Below, in pieces: positions 33,953 to 45,990 of a stretch of DNA of 64,000 nt. Source of the stretch: Anadara kagoshimensis (lineage: Eukaryota > Mollusca > Bivalvia > Arcoida > Arcidae); the NCBI GenBank assembly GCA_021292105.1, contig CM037863.1, positions 3,612,892 through 3,676,891 on the forward strand. Reading direction: 5' to 3'. The position numbers were made by a program, and so were the translations under genes. The notes beneath the pieces were generated by a model. That model ran no database searches, was not told where the DNA came from, and worked only from the letters and a program-made list of their open reading frames with translations. Position 1 is the stretch's first letter. The number at the start of each line of letters is the position of its first letter.

Positions 33953-34368
33953 CTTCTTTTCAGCATTCAACCTGATATTATTTTGAAATTTATCACTTAA
34001 GTTTCTCCCTCAAAAGAACAGTTTATCACTTTTTTCTTTACAATTTCCACTTATTTTCTCTTCTTTGCAGCATTCAACCTGATATTATTTTTGAAATTTA
34101 TCACATAGTTTCTCCAACAAATTCAATTTATCACTTAGTTTCACTTCTTTTCAGCAATTCTCCTGATATTATTTTGAAATTTATCACTTAAGTTTCCCCT
34201 CCCAATTTCAGTTTTTCACTTCACAATTTCAATTTATCACATATTTCTTCTTTCAAAAGATTATCGCTTATTTCTCCTTCACAAACTTTAGTTTCTCTTT
34301 AAAATTTCTGTTTATCACTTAGTTTCTCTTTTACAATTTTAGTTTATCACTTAGTTTATCTTTTTTTT
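33953..34368 (-). repeat. Degenerate repeats in probable IFT57 3'UTR
   Basis: On the plus strand, CAGCATTCAACCTGATATTA then TTTGAAATTTATCACTTAAG recurs three times (about 33,960, 34,070, 34,153). A shorter TTTATCACTTAGTTTCTC motif continues to within a few bases of the stop codon. On the transcript strand this reads as repeated AAACTAAGTGATAAA. It lies directly after the IFT57 stop, so it would be transcribed as 3'UTR. Confidence 0.7.
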
Positions 34369-34371
34369 ATA

Positions 34372-36205
34372 TCAGTAAGCACTATAATCAAAAGTGTCTT
34401 GATTAGCACCACTACTATGTGCCTGTTTGTTTTGAGATGTTTTATCCTTTAGTTTTGCCTGTAACAATACATGTTCCACCACTCCTATCCTGATATCATT
34501 CTGCTGATTCTCTTTCTTCAGTTGTTGTATAGCTTGTTTAATCTTGACCAATGGAGCTACAAATTAAAAAAAATAGATATAATTTTGATTTCAATTTTTT
34601 ACAAATAATATCACAACAAATATAATGATCTTCATAGAAAGGTTTCAGGGGTTCAAAATTCCCTGAGTCCAAATTCCGGAGCTTTTTGATTTTACATTGG
34701 AACCCTTGAAATTTAAACTGAAAAAGTCTGACGGACCTGTCATTAATTAATCTCTGATAACATAATTACACATGGATATTGGACTTTCAAAACTCAATGT
34801 GGGACCTATCAAAACAAAGGCAAAAGGTCCCACACCTTCCATTACACAACTTAATTTTGAGCCCCTGGGTTTATGAACATCTTATGGGTTACCTGAAAAA
34901 TTTCTGAATCAAATACTAACTCCTATATATCTTACCAATCACCTCCAATTGAATAACTGTTTTTTTCTATTTCAATTCTTTGATTTTCACATAACATAAG
35001 TGCACTTACTTTTTAAGGATGGGCTTTGGTGACCTAATGGTCTAAAACATGTGCTTACGGATCACAGCTGTTCTAACAACCTAGTTTCAAATACCACTCA
35101 GGATTGAACACAATGAGAGAAACTTTTTCAGTTTACAACCCAAAGGTCAGTGCTTTCCTCTTGGCACTCTGTTTCCTCCACTATCCTCGAACTGACTGCC
35201 TGGATACAAGTGAAAGAATCTGGACTGACTCATTAAACACCATTACCCAACTTCATTCTCCTGGGACCTAAAACCTCATTATCACTCACAGTGATTTTTA
35301 TGTAGTACATTTTTGTCAATCTATTTTAAATTACAATTTGTAAATGCATCATCAATGGAAAAAAAACAGAGAAAATTTAGATGGCTAGGGCTTAACTTAA
35401 GAATGGAAGGAAGTAACATCACTAAAGCTGCCTTTAGATCAATACCACTGGTAAAAAGACCACAGGGCAGGACAAAAACAACCTGGCACAGAATGGTTGA
35501 AGCAGAAACCAAAGATCTGAACCTGGTGTGGGGAAAGACAGGGCCAAAGCCAAAAAGAGAGCTGAGTGGCAAAGTCTTGTGTTGATCTTATGCTCCACTG
35601 GGAGAGAAGAGGATAGGTAGGTATATCATACTTACCACCATCTGTCATGCTACTCCCTCTGTCTTCCATTTCCATTTTAACTTTATCCAATTCTTCAGAT
35701 ACCTGTAACAAAATAAATATATCATCTATATCATCTTGTATCCAAAAATATACTGGTTAGAATTGATGTCCAATAAATCCAGGTTCCATTCATTCTTATA
35801 GTTTAACTTGTTAGAGAGCTTACTTTTCCAGAACACCTGGCCACACTTCCCTGGTGGAAGTCTAACTTTATTTGTCAGTTTTCAAAGTTTTTGCTTTGCT
35901 TTTTGGATTGTGATTTGAACATAGACTGGTGTGTCTGATTACCAGTGTACAATGGAAGTAGTTACTTCAGTCAAATTAACCATTCAGTGCAAAAAGCAAT
36001 TTTAGTTGATTTCTTTATCATTCAGTGCCACTACCTCAAATAGAACCCACTTTTGCCTTCTTACTACAAGGTTCAAAGAGAGACAACTCCTATACCCTAA
36101 GTTAAACCTGGCATTCCAATGTTAATGTTAAAACTAAGGAAAGAATTTACACAGAAAACAGGCACTTTTCTTAGCTCTACTAGCTATATTCAGCTGATCC
36201 TGTAA

Positions 36206-36255
<50 letters not shown>

Positions 36256-39200
36256 ATGTGTGAATACATATGTACATAAAACTAAAATTTTTAAATGCAT
36301 CCAAAAGATTTATTGTCATGGTGTGCAATTTTTGTGGTTTTAAGAAAAAATACCATTTTGTCATGTTAGTGGGGTGGTAATTTTTTTGTTTGCATTTTGT
36401 TTATGGCAAGTTTGTAAAATATAATAAATCCCTTGGCCAGGTTATCCACCAAAACAACAAAAATTGGGGACCAACAATAGTTAATGATTTCACAGTAATT
36501 TACCTCTGCTAACAATCTCGACCTCTCAGTAACTCCTCCACTGGCCTGTCGGTACTTCTCTTTTGTTTCTGAGAATCGTTCCTGAGATGACCTGAATTCT
36601 GCTAGTAAATGCTCTAGTTGATTATTTATATATTTCTCCCTACTACTTATTTTCTCCAGGGTTCGGGTGATTTCGTCATGGAGTTTATCTAGATGTGTCT
36701 TACTTTCTGTCAGAGCCGATTCAATCCCATCTTTATGTTGATGCATTTGATCAACATGAATTCTCCAGTCCTAAAATTATACAATGATGCATTTAATTAA
36801 ATATACCAAACACTATAGATAAAGCAAGGGTCCTACCAGTTTTTAGGGTCCAAAAATGTAGGAAAAATAGGAATATGGGGTCAGAATTATAGGAGTTTAT
36901 AGGAAATTTTACGAGTTTTCACTAAAATTATGAGTATTTTTAAATAGTTTACAGAAAATATATATTCATGGCATCCTTATCTCTCTTTCATTGTTTTACC
37001 AACAAAGATAAAATATTGGCAACTGCAATGTACACTTACTGCTATAGAAATACATAAATGTTAATCTTGCTTCAGATATTTACTACATCATGTACATGTG
37101 GGAAAGATGTCCCAGTTCTGAATTCCTGAAGCTACTAGTGACAAAAATATAGGGAAATATAGGAGGTTTTTCAGACTATATAGGAAAATATAGGAAAGGG
37201 TCAAAATTATAGGAAATATAGGAAAATATAGGAATGATAGGACCCCTGAGATATGAACCAAAGGGGTGTTTAAAACACTGATCTTTAAGGAATCATGGTC
37301 TTTATATCACTCTCAATTTATTGCGTAACTCTCTTATAATGCCCAATTTTTACTGAACGAGAAAATTCAGTAAATTAGGGACCCCTGCCAAAATGTATTT
37401 TTTTGTTGTGATTTGAACTTCTGTTCAAAGGGCTATACTCACAGAAACATGAACAAATCAACTTGGGATAATCTCTGATGCTTTGCGTCAAGTTTTGTAA
37501 AATAGTACATGTACTTCAAAGTTTTGGAGAAGTACTGCAGATGGAAGATGTCTAGATTGATGGAAGGTCAGATGGATGGAAATTCAAATATAATATACCC
37601 TCTTTTTTCACATATGTGATTACTAATGGTGGGAGGACTGTCAATGTTCTTTATTTGGGGTCAAAAATAGGTCCCATTTCAAAAACCCAAAACATTTTTT
37701 TACCCAAAAATTGTTCTTAAATATCCAAATTAACATGAGTTATCCTTTTATGATAAAGTTCTGGTTCATACAACTGGTGCTTTAGCTTCTTGCATTTATT
37801 CCATGAAAACCTTAACAAACAAAATGAGAGAGCAATAACACTTTGCATTCTGTACATGTAGGTATTTATCATCTCAATGTTTTCAATATTTTCCATACAA
37901 AATGGCATAAAAGGTCACTAATTTTCCAAATTCCATGGGCTCCAGACTCAATACATTGTGAAGGCCCTGGGTGAATAATGAATCAAGGTTTCACTATATT
38001 TACTTTACCTTATTATCAGGTCTGATGGTAACTTTAAGTTGAGGTAAGACTCTCTCCACTTCCAACTTCCAGTCAGCTGCGTCAGTCGTAGACTCTAAAA
38101 TCTCTTCAGGTTTTGAACTTTCCCGAATCTAATAAAATAATTGAACACAAAGTATTAACTACCTTTATATACAAACAAAATTAGCTACTAAATGATATAA
38201 ATCATAGAAAATTATATAGCTCTAAAAACAAAATGATACAAAATTTATAACTATAAAATTAAAATTTCATAAAAAGTCATTATTTGCACAAACATAATGA
38301 CTTATGCATGTTACAAATAAATGTTACTGGGTAAAGCTCCCACACCACAAATGTGACCTTAAAAAGTACATTTCAGTGATCATCATGATCACCTCTTTTG
38401 TAAATAACCATATTTTAGTTGGTTAGGGTAACAACTATATTTGAAACAATTTAGATATTTTGTTCAATATATTCTTCAAATCTTGAACACAGACTGGATG
38501 CCCTGGAAACGTGTAAGCAACTCCTGTTTAGCTAGCTACACCTGGCACATGTTTATCAAAATTAAGTGAAAGGAACATGGAACTATGGGATGTCAAATAC
38601 ATTTGTATACCCAGGGCAATCCTTGACACAGAGACATCAAATAAAACTTTTTGAGGGCCCTGATAAACCTAGGCTTGCATCTGGGTCAACAATTCATTTG
38701 TAAGCAGCTTGCTTCAATGTATGAAGTTCCCATAGTGAGAACATGCCCTACGATAGCATATTAATTGGGAAACAAACACACCATAAGCAGGATAAGCAGG
38801 CATATTGGTGCACCGAAAAGGATTCAAATCTTAATGAAAAACTGAATATATATTCCCAAATATCCAAGATAAAACCAAGTTGAAAAAGCATTACTAAATT
38901 TCAGATGTTATCCAAGTTAAACAGTAGAATTGATAAATTTTCTTGCACAAATAGACCATCAAACACATTTTTAAAATTTGAATTATTTGCCGACTGGGAT
39001 TATGACAAAAGCCTTTTTGTCTGTTTACTTTATACAGATAAGCTCTAATTGGAAAATTGTTAAAAGGAATTCAAGGTTTTTACAAATTTAAATAATTAGT
39101 GGTCAAATTTTCAAAATTTGTGAAAAATATAGTCCTGTTTAAAGTGTTTCTTTCAAAATGTCTTAAAATGGGCCACTTTTTGAAAGGATTTTTCAAACTT

Positions 39201-42200
39201 TCGTAAAAACCCATGGTTGAGTTGTTTAAAGTACTTTTTGAAAGGATTTTTCAAACTTTCCTAAAAACCCATGGTTGAGTTTAAACTTAAAGTATTTTTA
39301 GAAATTTGCTTAAACAGGTTCTTTGTTGAAAATAATTCTCAGAAGTGTTGATTTTGCCTACTAGGAACTCAGAATCAGAGACCTAGGAAGCTGTGGCCAC
39401 ATTTACAAACCTTGTTCTGGTTGAGTTTTTTTAACCCTTCTAAATCCATTATAGGACCCTCATCTTCCTCAAACTCTTCCTCAAATGTATCTGCCTGTAA
39501 AATAACAAGTACTTCTTATCAAAATCGGTCACTTATATCAAGATGTCATCAGTTAATAGGTGAAATTGTAGAAATTTTACCAAGGCAATGTTTCCATGAC
39601 AATGATTTACTGAATGGGATTTAAAGTTGCAATCAATATTTTCACTTACATCAAGACATCACCAGCTATAGGCGAAGTGACAGAAATTGTTATTTTTGTA
39701 GTGTATTCAAGACAATGTGCATGTATATTTCTTTAGAGTGTCATATCTATCATGACAATGGGCATCATTTTTTAAGATCCTTTCCAAAAAAAGCTGTGAC
39801 TTTCATATCTAAATGCTGAGAATTTGCAATAGAACAGTTACTACTTATTTCCTAGTCTTCGTCATAGCTAGGATGTGGGGGTTATGGGTTTTTGTGACTT
39901 ACCTGTAACATAGATTTTTCTATTTCTCCCAATGTTAATTCAGAATCATCTTCTATGACTTGTTCCTCATCCAACTCTTCTTCTGGGTAATCTGGTCTGT
40001 AAACATATTTTTTAAGAATCTTTTAAACTGATATAACATAGACTATTCGCACCTGCACAACCTTGATGGAAATGCATTTAAAAACTGAATGCAAAATGTT
40101 GATGGTGACTAAGGTACCAAGAGGGCAGCAGATGTCACCAGGGAACCAGGGATGGTGGCGGAATAAAGAGTGCCCAGAGAAAACTGTTGACATGCAGCAC
40201 ACGAAATGAAAAACTTTCTGATACTTTAATCTGCTCTAAGTGGGATTCAATTCTATTTGGCTTAAAACAATATTATTCCACTCTCATTTCATTCCAGAAC
40301 AAACTGTCTATGTTAAAGAAATACTCTCTGACCGGGGAGTAAATCACCATAACTCCACTCATTCTTGGAAAACTAATTATCCAGAAGTTAAGGTGCTATT
40401 ACACTATATAACAGACCTTTAGTAAGCCTTAAGCTGGTATGAATGCATCTTAATCTGTTGCACTGTCATGCTAATGTCAGCTAGATCACACTAGGCTAGC
40501 CCATTTAGCTTACCAACACAGCATTTGAAGAGGTTGCAGTCCCAACTATCCATTGTCCTGACACCAAGTAAGTCAGTAGCAATGTGAAATGAAGTAACTT
40601 GCTTATATCACTACATTTATATCTGGAACACAACACTACTGACCAAGCTACATGCTTCCACATATTCATGTCATAATTGGTACTTACCTGTTCCACTAAA
40701 TCCTGTATGTTTAAGAGCTTCACGGCTAATGTCTTACCTGTTCCACCTAAATCCTATATGTTTAAGAGCTTCATGGCTAATGTCTTACCTGTTCCACCTA
40801 AATCCTGTATGTTTACGAGCTTCGTGGCTAATGTCTTACCTGTTCCACCTAAATCCTGTATGTTTTAGAGCTTCATCAGATAGTCTATCCAGTACATATA
40901 TACAATGTTCACCACAACCCTGCTTTAACCGTGATGGTGGGAAATCTATGGAATGTCCCTGAAATATAAGCAGCAGATTAAAGTCTCTTATATAAATAAT
41001 AATTGATCAATCTGTTCTTTTTAGTAGAAACTAGGTCTAGGAGGATACATACATGCCACCATACAATAATCAGTGATTTTGTTACAATTTTTAAAAACTA
41101 CCTTCTGCCTATAAGATTGGGAAAATCTAAGTTCTAAGATCTAGCAAACTGCATTAGGATATGGTGGCAGTAGCTAGTGCATTCATTGCAAAGACACTAT
41201 ATTGTGGTACTATCTGATATTTTGTGGGCAAGGACAACAATTTAATTTTTTAATACATCACTGTAGTTTTGGGGAATTTTAATGGACAAATTGGGAAATT
41301 TTTAGTCATTTTTCCCTAGGGAAAACTACCTTTATTTGGTAGTAATTTTGAGAAAACAAAATAACTGTCAATATATATTGATAATTTGCTATACACAGTT
41401 TGTGATACAATGTGTATCATGATACTTCAGTTATACATAAAATAAAATTTCAATTTTTTTTAAATCTCAATTCTCAACCAATAAAACATCAAAAAATGAC
41501 TGATGCGACAACATTATTTATGACATACTTTTTACATATGTTTTTGTATCCATGTATATTTCAATATTCCTGCTGACATCTGACTTGCGTGTTCGAAGGC
41601 ACAGTTATATCTATTACTCAAACAGTGGTGGCCATGTTGTTGCCTGTCACATTTTCATGGCTACAGGTGTGTACAAAAGTCAAACAAAACACAGAGATTT
41701 CCAAAATTCAAAGTGCCAATAGAGTCTACACAGTAGACAAACTGTTTGTAAGCTAGAACTACATAACAGTTGGCAACCAATATTCTACTCATGCTACAAA
41801 AAAACACAATGTACAGCAAGCAAACTGACAGTCTTTCTTACACTGTAATCTGGCGGAGTGGAGTTGTAACTAGGCAGTGATAGGTGCTTTAATGCATAAT
41901 TGCATACTTTAGACCACTCACCCACCAATTTCCCTAAAAGTTCAGATGCACCCATTTTAAATTCATACATTTGATCTGTATTATGAGTATAAAGATCAAA
42001 ATGAAATCCATTTTAAGTCAGGTAGTATTTAAAATGAGATGTTTTATTGCAAAAAACAAACTTACTGAATTAGTGTATGGTACGGATAACCATGCCATGC
42101 AGGCCAACATGTTATTTATAGTCTGTGATTTCAATAAAGCCAGAAAGGTGACCACAAAAGTTGTCAAATTTTGATCAAGTTTGTCACCTACCTCTACTGC

Positions 42201-44058
42201 ATTTTCATTTTCTGAATGTTTTACAATTCATATTATTCTATTCTTCCTGTCTACTTAGAGAATTTTGTCTTTTATATATACATTTGAAAATTGAATGAAA
42301 AGTCTGATTTTTATTTACATCTAATTGTATATATCTATGTTATACTTACAAATTTTTTGACTTCATCAAGGATACTGGACACTGTTGCATTTGGATCATC
42401 ATACTGAAATATATATTAAACAAAGATTATCGAAGTGTCAATGTGAAGTGGAATGCTTCAGTCAAATCAGTTCTTGGTTGGTGGAGAAGAGTACAATAAA
42501 GGTGCTTTACAGAACAGTCAAGATTCTTTCACTTATATCTAGGTGGTCAGTTCTATGATGGCGGAGAAGACTGAAGTGTCCAGAGAATACCACCAAACTT
42601 TGGCTATCAAAGACAAGAGTATGAACACAACAAGAATAGCTACAATGCCAGTAAAACTGTTCCCACGTAAGCAATAAGTCATGTCTAGAATCTTTATAAT
42701 AAGCCTTTAGTCCAACCTGCCTTTGGACACCTCTACACATTAGGACCACCTGCTTATAAAGGAGCGTAAAATTGTATCCCATTTGTTCTTTATTTATATT
42801 ATTTGAACCTGTATATAATGGTCACCTGTCCATAAAGACCACTTTTACTGGTTCCCTTGGGTGATCTACACAGATAGGTTTGACTGTATTCCTGTATATT
42901 AAGAACCTATTAATTATAGATTTATGCATAATTATACCTCTTGTGGCTGTTCAAAATTCCTCCCTGCTAAACGTAAAAGCCATGCAGCCAATGATGAAAA
43001 CATGTAAAACTGTTCTCCAGGATTTGTTGCTATGGCAAAATAATGTCTGAAAGAAAAACACATCCACATTGAAAAAAAAAGGTTTTTCTGATCTTTTATA
43101 TATTTATTCAAAACCAACTGAAGACATTTATTGTGTACTCACCCTAAATTGAAATTACATCACTAAAGTTTAAAGTAAAAATAGTTAAAGTTCTTATTGG
43201 TAATTTATATTATTAACAAATTGGATATTGAACACATCAATATAGCACTGACCACTCTCTTAAAAGCCCTGTATCAAAACAAGTAGGCCACATGTGCCTA
43301 TTGTAGAAGATTATGAGTGGGACGATATATAGATAATCGATTATAATTAATAGGTATAATTATGATGCATATATGAAAAAAGCGATATATCGGTAACTCT
43401 GAATTCTGGACTTTCCATGTACAATTTGACTTGTATACACACTGAAAGCGATGACAATGTGACAGTCAAACAACAACATGGATACTCCTGATCAAGTACC
43501 ATACTAGATATTATAGTTTCTCCAAACTCATAGTCTGATGTATGGGAGTTTTTTGGGCTTGTATAGTTAATGCATGTCATCATACCACATAGTTGACAGG
43601 TTGAGAGCATTAAAAAAATTTTGTAAAATGTATTATAAAGTGCCTTATGCATACACATGTATTTGCCATTTGCCAACTATGCTGGTTTCCTTCGTCAAGG
43701 AAGCTAATCACAAGTATTACCAATATATTGTGATGGGTATTGTATTGGGAGCAGTGTAACGTGATATGTATCGTAACATGGCAGTATTGTCCCAGCCACG
43801 CAAAGTAAGAAAAAGTAAACAAACTATACAAAAATAAACATGACCACATAGATATCTTAACAGAATGTGAAGTGAAAAACTTCCTGAAAGATAAATTTAC
43901 CTTGAAATAGGCTTCATATTCATTTTACGACTAAATTCACGTTCATAATCCAGAAGTCTTAATTTATCTAGTAATTCTTCCATGATAACAAACGGCATAT
44001 ATACCAATCCAGGACCTCCATCTTCCACATCATCACCTCGTCTCTTATCGTCTGACAT
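34372..44058 (-). CDS. IFT57: Intraflagellar transport protein 57, complete, 10 coding exons
   Basis: Exons, in transcript order: 44058-43901, 43046-42938, 42403-42350, 40958-40840, 39996-39903, 39494-39411, 38128-38009, 36770-36504, 35702-35636, 34556-34372. All introns are GT-AG and the frames join to 418 aa plus TGA, close to the usual ~430 aa. The product starts MSDDKRRGDD. Residues ~15-145 form the calponin-homology-like half, with the family hallmark PGEQFYMF at ~61-68 and FEQPQE at ~84-89. An acidic linker covers ~155-200. A long coiled coil from ~250 includes RTLEKISSREKYINNQLE, GGVTER and GSSMTDG. IFT57 is a subunit of IFT complex B, moving cargo along the axoneme for cilium assembly; the human protein also binds HIP1. 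A pyrimidine-rich acceptor ends 4 bases before the ATG, implying an unseen 5'UTR exon. The exon 4 donor is tandemly repeated. Introns hold LINE, SINE and MITE copies. Confidence 0.97.
35355..35585 (+). pseudogene. Non-LTR retrotransposon C-terminal tail, degenerate
   Basis: The plus-strand frame reads RKFRWLGLNLRMEGSNI, then KRPQGRTKTTWHRMVEAE. This is the familiar 3' tail of LINE reverse transcriptases (pattern WLGH.LRM..KRP.GRPKTTWRRTVEAE). It is cut off upstream and downstream and sits antisense in intron 9 of IFT57. The LINE clade cannot be told from this stub. Confidence 0.8.
35815..35945 (-). repeat. Dispersed repeat in IFT57 intron 8
   Basis: CTTCCCTGGTGGAAGTCTAA and CAAAGTTTTTGCTTTGCTTT match the 13,430-13,640 copy in the same orientation. 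Confidence 0.6.
36208..36250. repeat. (GT)n microsatellite
   Basis: A pure GT run of 43 bases in IFT57 intron 8. Confidence 0.97.
36825..37250. mobile_element. AGGAAATATAGG-rich element with GGGTCCTA ends
   Basis: AAGGGTCCTACCAGTTTTTA on the left and AATGATAGGACCCCTGAG on the right are imperfect inverted ends. The interior is rich in ATAGGAAA(A/T) motifs at both sides. About 425 bp, non-coding, in IFT57 intron 7. No second copy is seen here, so the class is uncertain. Confidence 0.45.
38460..38600 (+). repeat. Dispersed repeat in IFT57 intron 6
   Basis: CCTGTTTAGCTAGCTACACC and AGGAACATGGAACTATGGGA match the family copies at 18,470-18,540 and 30,480-30,560. Confidence 0.6.
39607..39885 (-). 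mobile_element. SINE-like element in IFT57 intron 5
   Basis: Contains ACATCACCAGCTATAGGCGA, TGTGACTTTCATATCTAAAT and an AACAGTTACTACTTATTTCC head-side segment, all matching the 13,925-14,216 element in the same orientation. It is more diverged than that copy. Upstream, 39,535-39,600 holds a partial second piece. Confidence 0.7.
40683..40874 (-). repeat. 51-bp tandem repeat of the IFT57 exon 4 / intron 4 boundary
   Basis: Four copies, starting on the plus strand at 40,683, 40,733, 40,784 and 40,835. The highest-coordinate copy is the genuine exon 4 end (..GGATTTAGGTGGAACAG then GTAAGA). The other three lie in intron 4 and repeat the last ~38 exon bases plus the donor. The furthest copy reads GTAAGTACC, closer to the donor consensus, and has lost one G. 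Use of any later donor puts TAA in frame immediately after ..RWNR. Only the first donor joins in frame to exon 5, giving GFRWNRPDYP, which fits the family. Confidence 0.93.
41050..41365. repeat. Dispersed repeat, first of a pair in IFT57 introns
   Basis: AAAACTACCTTCTGCCTATA, AATTGGGAAATTTTTAGTCA and AAACTACCTTTATTTGGTAG recur in diverged form at 44,165-44,415. Same orientation, no TIRs found, intron 3. Confidence 0.65.
42708..42888. mobile_element. CAGTC(A/C)AACCTG MITE in IFT57 intron 2
   Basis: Left AGTCCAACCTGCCTTTGGAC, right CACAGATAGGTTTGACTGTA. The body shares CACCTGCTTATAAAGG and ATTTGAACCTGTATATAATG with the 19,638 and 33,229 copies. About 180 bp. Confidence 0.72.
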
Positions 44059-44164
44059 ATCGCTACAAAGACAGAAAAATAAAAATAAAGAAAAGTCTCT
44101 GTCAGATTAATAGCCTGTGATTAAAACTGTTTAGTCAGGCTAGGTTTAATTTTTTCCAACAATG

Positions 44165-44415
44165 TGATGTATACAATGATTTTATTACATCTTTTAAAAA
44201 CTGTCTTCTGCCTTCAAAATTGGGAAAGTTTGAAGTTCCAAAATATAGCAAACTTCATTATGACATGCTGACAATAGCTGCACAGGTGTTATATTGTAAC
44301 AGGACAACTGGATTTGCTAGTGTATTTCTGTTGTTTTTTGGGAATTTTAGTGGTCAAATTGGGAACTTTTAGTCATTTTTCCAAAGGGGAAACTACCTTT
44401 ATTCAGTAGTAATTT
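44165..44415. repeat. Dispersed repeat, second of a pair
   Basis: ACTGTCTTCTGCCTTCAAAA, CAAATTGGGAACTTTTAGTC and AAACTACCTTTATTCAGTAG correspond to 41,050-41,365. It lies just upstream of the IFT57 coding start. Confidence 0.65.
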
Positions 44416-44703
44416 CAGGCAAACAAATTCACTGCTATATCAATAACTGTAGTACTGTAGTGTGGAAAATGCCAAAAATTAATTGTAAGTTTCAAACATA
44501 TTCATCCCTCTTCCTCCCATCCATGTGTGAATGTTTTTTCTCCTTTTTTAAATTGTTTTTCACAGAAACTCTCAGAACGGAAACATGACACAATGTCAGC
44601 AAATTGAAATGATTCCATCCATCTTATTATTCATATTATGTTTTCATTAATTGGATTATCCATTATCCTGCTTTACCCAAAGGATTACAATGAGATGAAT
44701 TGA

Positions 44704-44970
44704 TTGATAAATGGGATTTTAGGTTCCAGTCAGGAATATTTCACCTATATCAAGACGTCACTGGATATAGGTAAAGTGACAGAAACTTTGGCCTTTGCAG
44801 TGTGCTCAGGGCAATGTGCAGGGAGGTTTCTGTAACATGCAAAACCTGCCATGACACAGGGCATCAGATTTTATGGTCTCTCCCGAAGGACCTCTTGACT
44901 TTCATTACTACATGCTAAGTGCTTGGCTACTACCTTTTTTCATGTCTTGGTAGACCCCGCCAGGATTCTA
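44704..44970 (-). mobile_element. SINE-like element, near full length
   Basis: ATCAAGACGTCACTGGATAT, TTGGCCTTTGCAGTGTGCTC, GGTCTCTCCCGAAGGACC and GTAGACCCCGCCAGGATTCT align along the whole family sequence with the head at the right. Confidence 0.75.
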
Positions 44971-45597
44971 TCCAACAAACTTCCAGATATGCTCATGAAA
45001 AGGAAGCAATAAAGATATGACTATTTCATCAATACGTATACTGGTACCTCCTATTTTCGCGTCATGCCCAACTTCGCGGTACACCATTGTTTCCCTTGTT
45101 TACGCGTTTCCAATTGATTTGCCATGGAAGTCACATATTATCTTCTGAAGCCATATACAGAATTCTTTGACAGGAGGCGGGCATTTGATTTGATAATATG
45201 AAACGGTAAAAAATTGTGTTTAGAAACTACCACATACGGATTCATGCTTTTTTCCTATAAGACCGGATATACACTTACATAAAAATTCAAATTTTACATA
45301 AAAAATAAAAATATCTAAATTTTCTAAATTCATACATGACCGTCTGCTTCTGATTTTTACTGAAAATGTGAAGAACGGACTAGAAGATGCATTAAAAGTA
45401 CAATTATAGAAGTCCCAACTTTGCAAATTAATTAACATCATAATCAATAAAATTGACGTTTTTTTCAATGCATAACGTGCAATTTTTTCTTTTCCTTTTT
45501 AATAATAAATCAAGAATATTGGCTAAAAGACAAGAAAAGAAAACTCAGTTGAAAGAAAAAAAACAGCTAAATTAAAAATAAATCTACATGTAAAACT

Positions 45598-45990
45598 TTA
45601 AAATCAAACCCAGGAAAGAGAAAACAAGAATCAACTAAGAATAAGTCGTCAAAGATTTCTAAACAAGAACATGTCCAAGAAGATAGCGATGCTGTTCCTA
45701 GCATGTCGGGTTTGTGTAGAAACGGAGGTCCAATTCCAGTAGACAGTGAAACATAAGAGTTTTCTGATTCCGACTCTGAATCCAGCAAAAAAAAACTGTT
45801 GCAGATCTATCTGTAATAAGTTTACTCCAGATGAAGTTAGAAGATGTACCAGTATTATTTTTACCAAATGGGCAAGATGTGATTTTTGTCCACATTGGAC
45901 GGATAGATCTGTCCTTTTGCTGTGACACTACAGTTATTCCGTGTGGGGATACATTCAGGTGCCTACACTGTCTTGCCAATTATTTCAAAA
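45598..45990 (+). pseudogene. Relic of a pogo/jerky-like (DDE) transposase C-terminus
   Basis: From 45,601 one frame reads KSNPGKRKQESTKNKS..SKISKQEHVQED and, after a stop, EFSDSDSESSKKK. A shifted frame then gives CNKFTPDEVRRCTSIIFTKW and CDFCPHWTD, and a third gives PCGDTFRCLHC. The acidic/basic tail followed by Cys-rich CxxCPHW and CGDxFxCxHC is the end of many invertebrate pogo/jerky-type transposases. Frameshifts and stops make it dead. No DDE core or TIR is visible. The family call rests on motif memory and is moderate. Confidence 0.5.

Noticed and set aside
36366-36503. C-terminal extension of the IFT57 coiled-coil exon
   Set aside because: The sequence after 36,504 is intron 8. A GTAAAT donor follows the conserved ..RLLAE, and the next exon continues the conserved protein.
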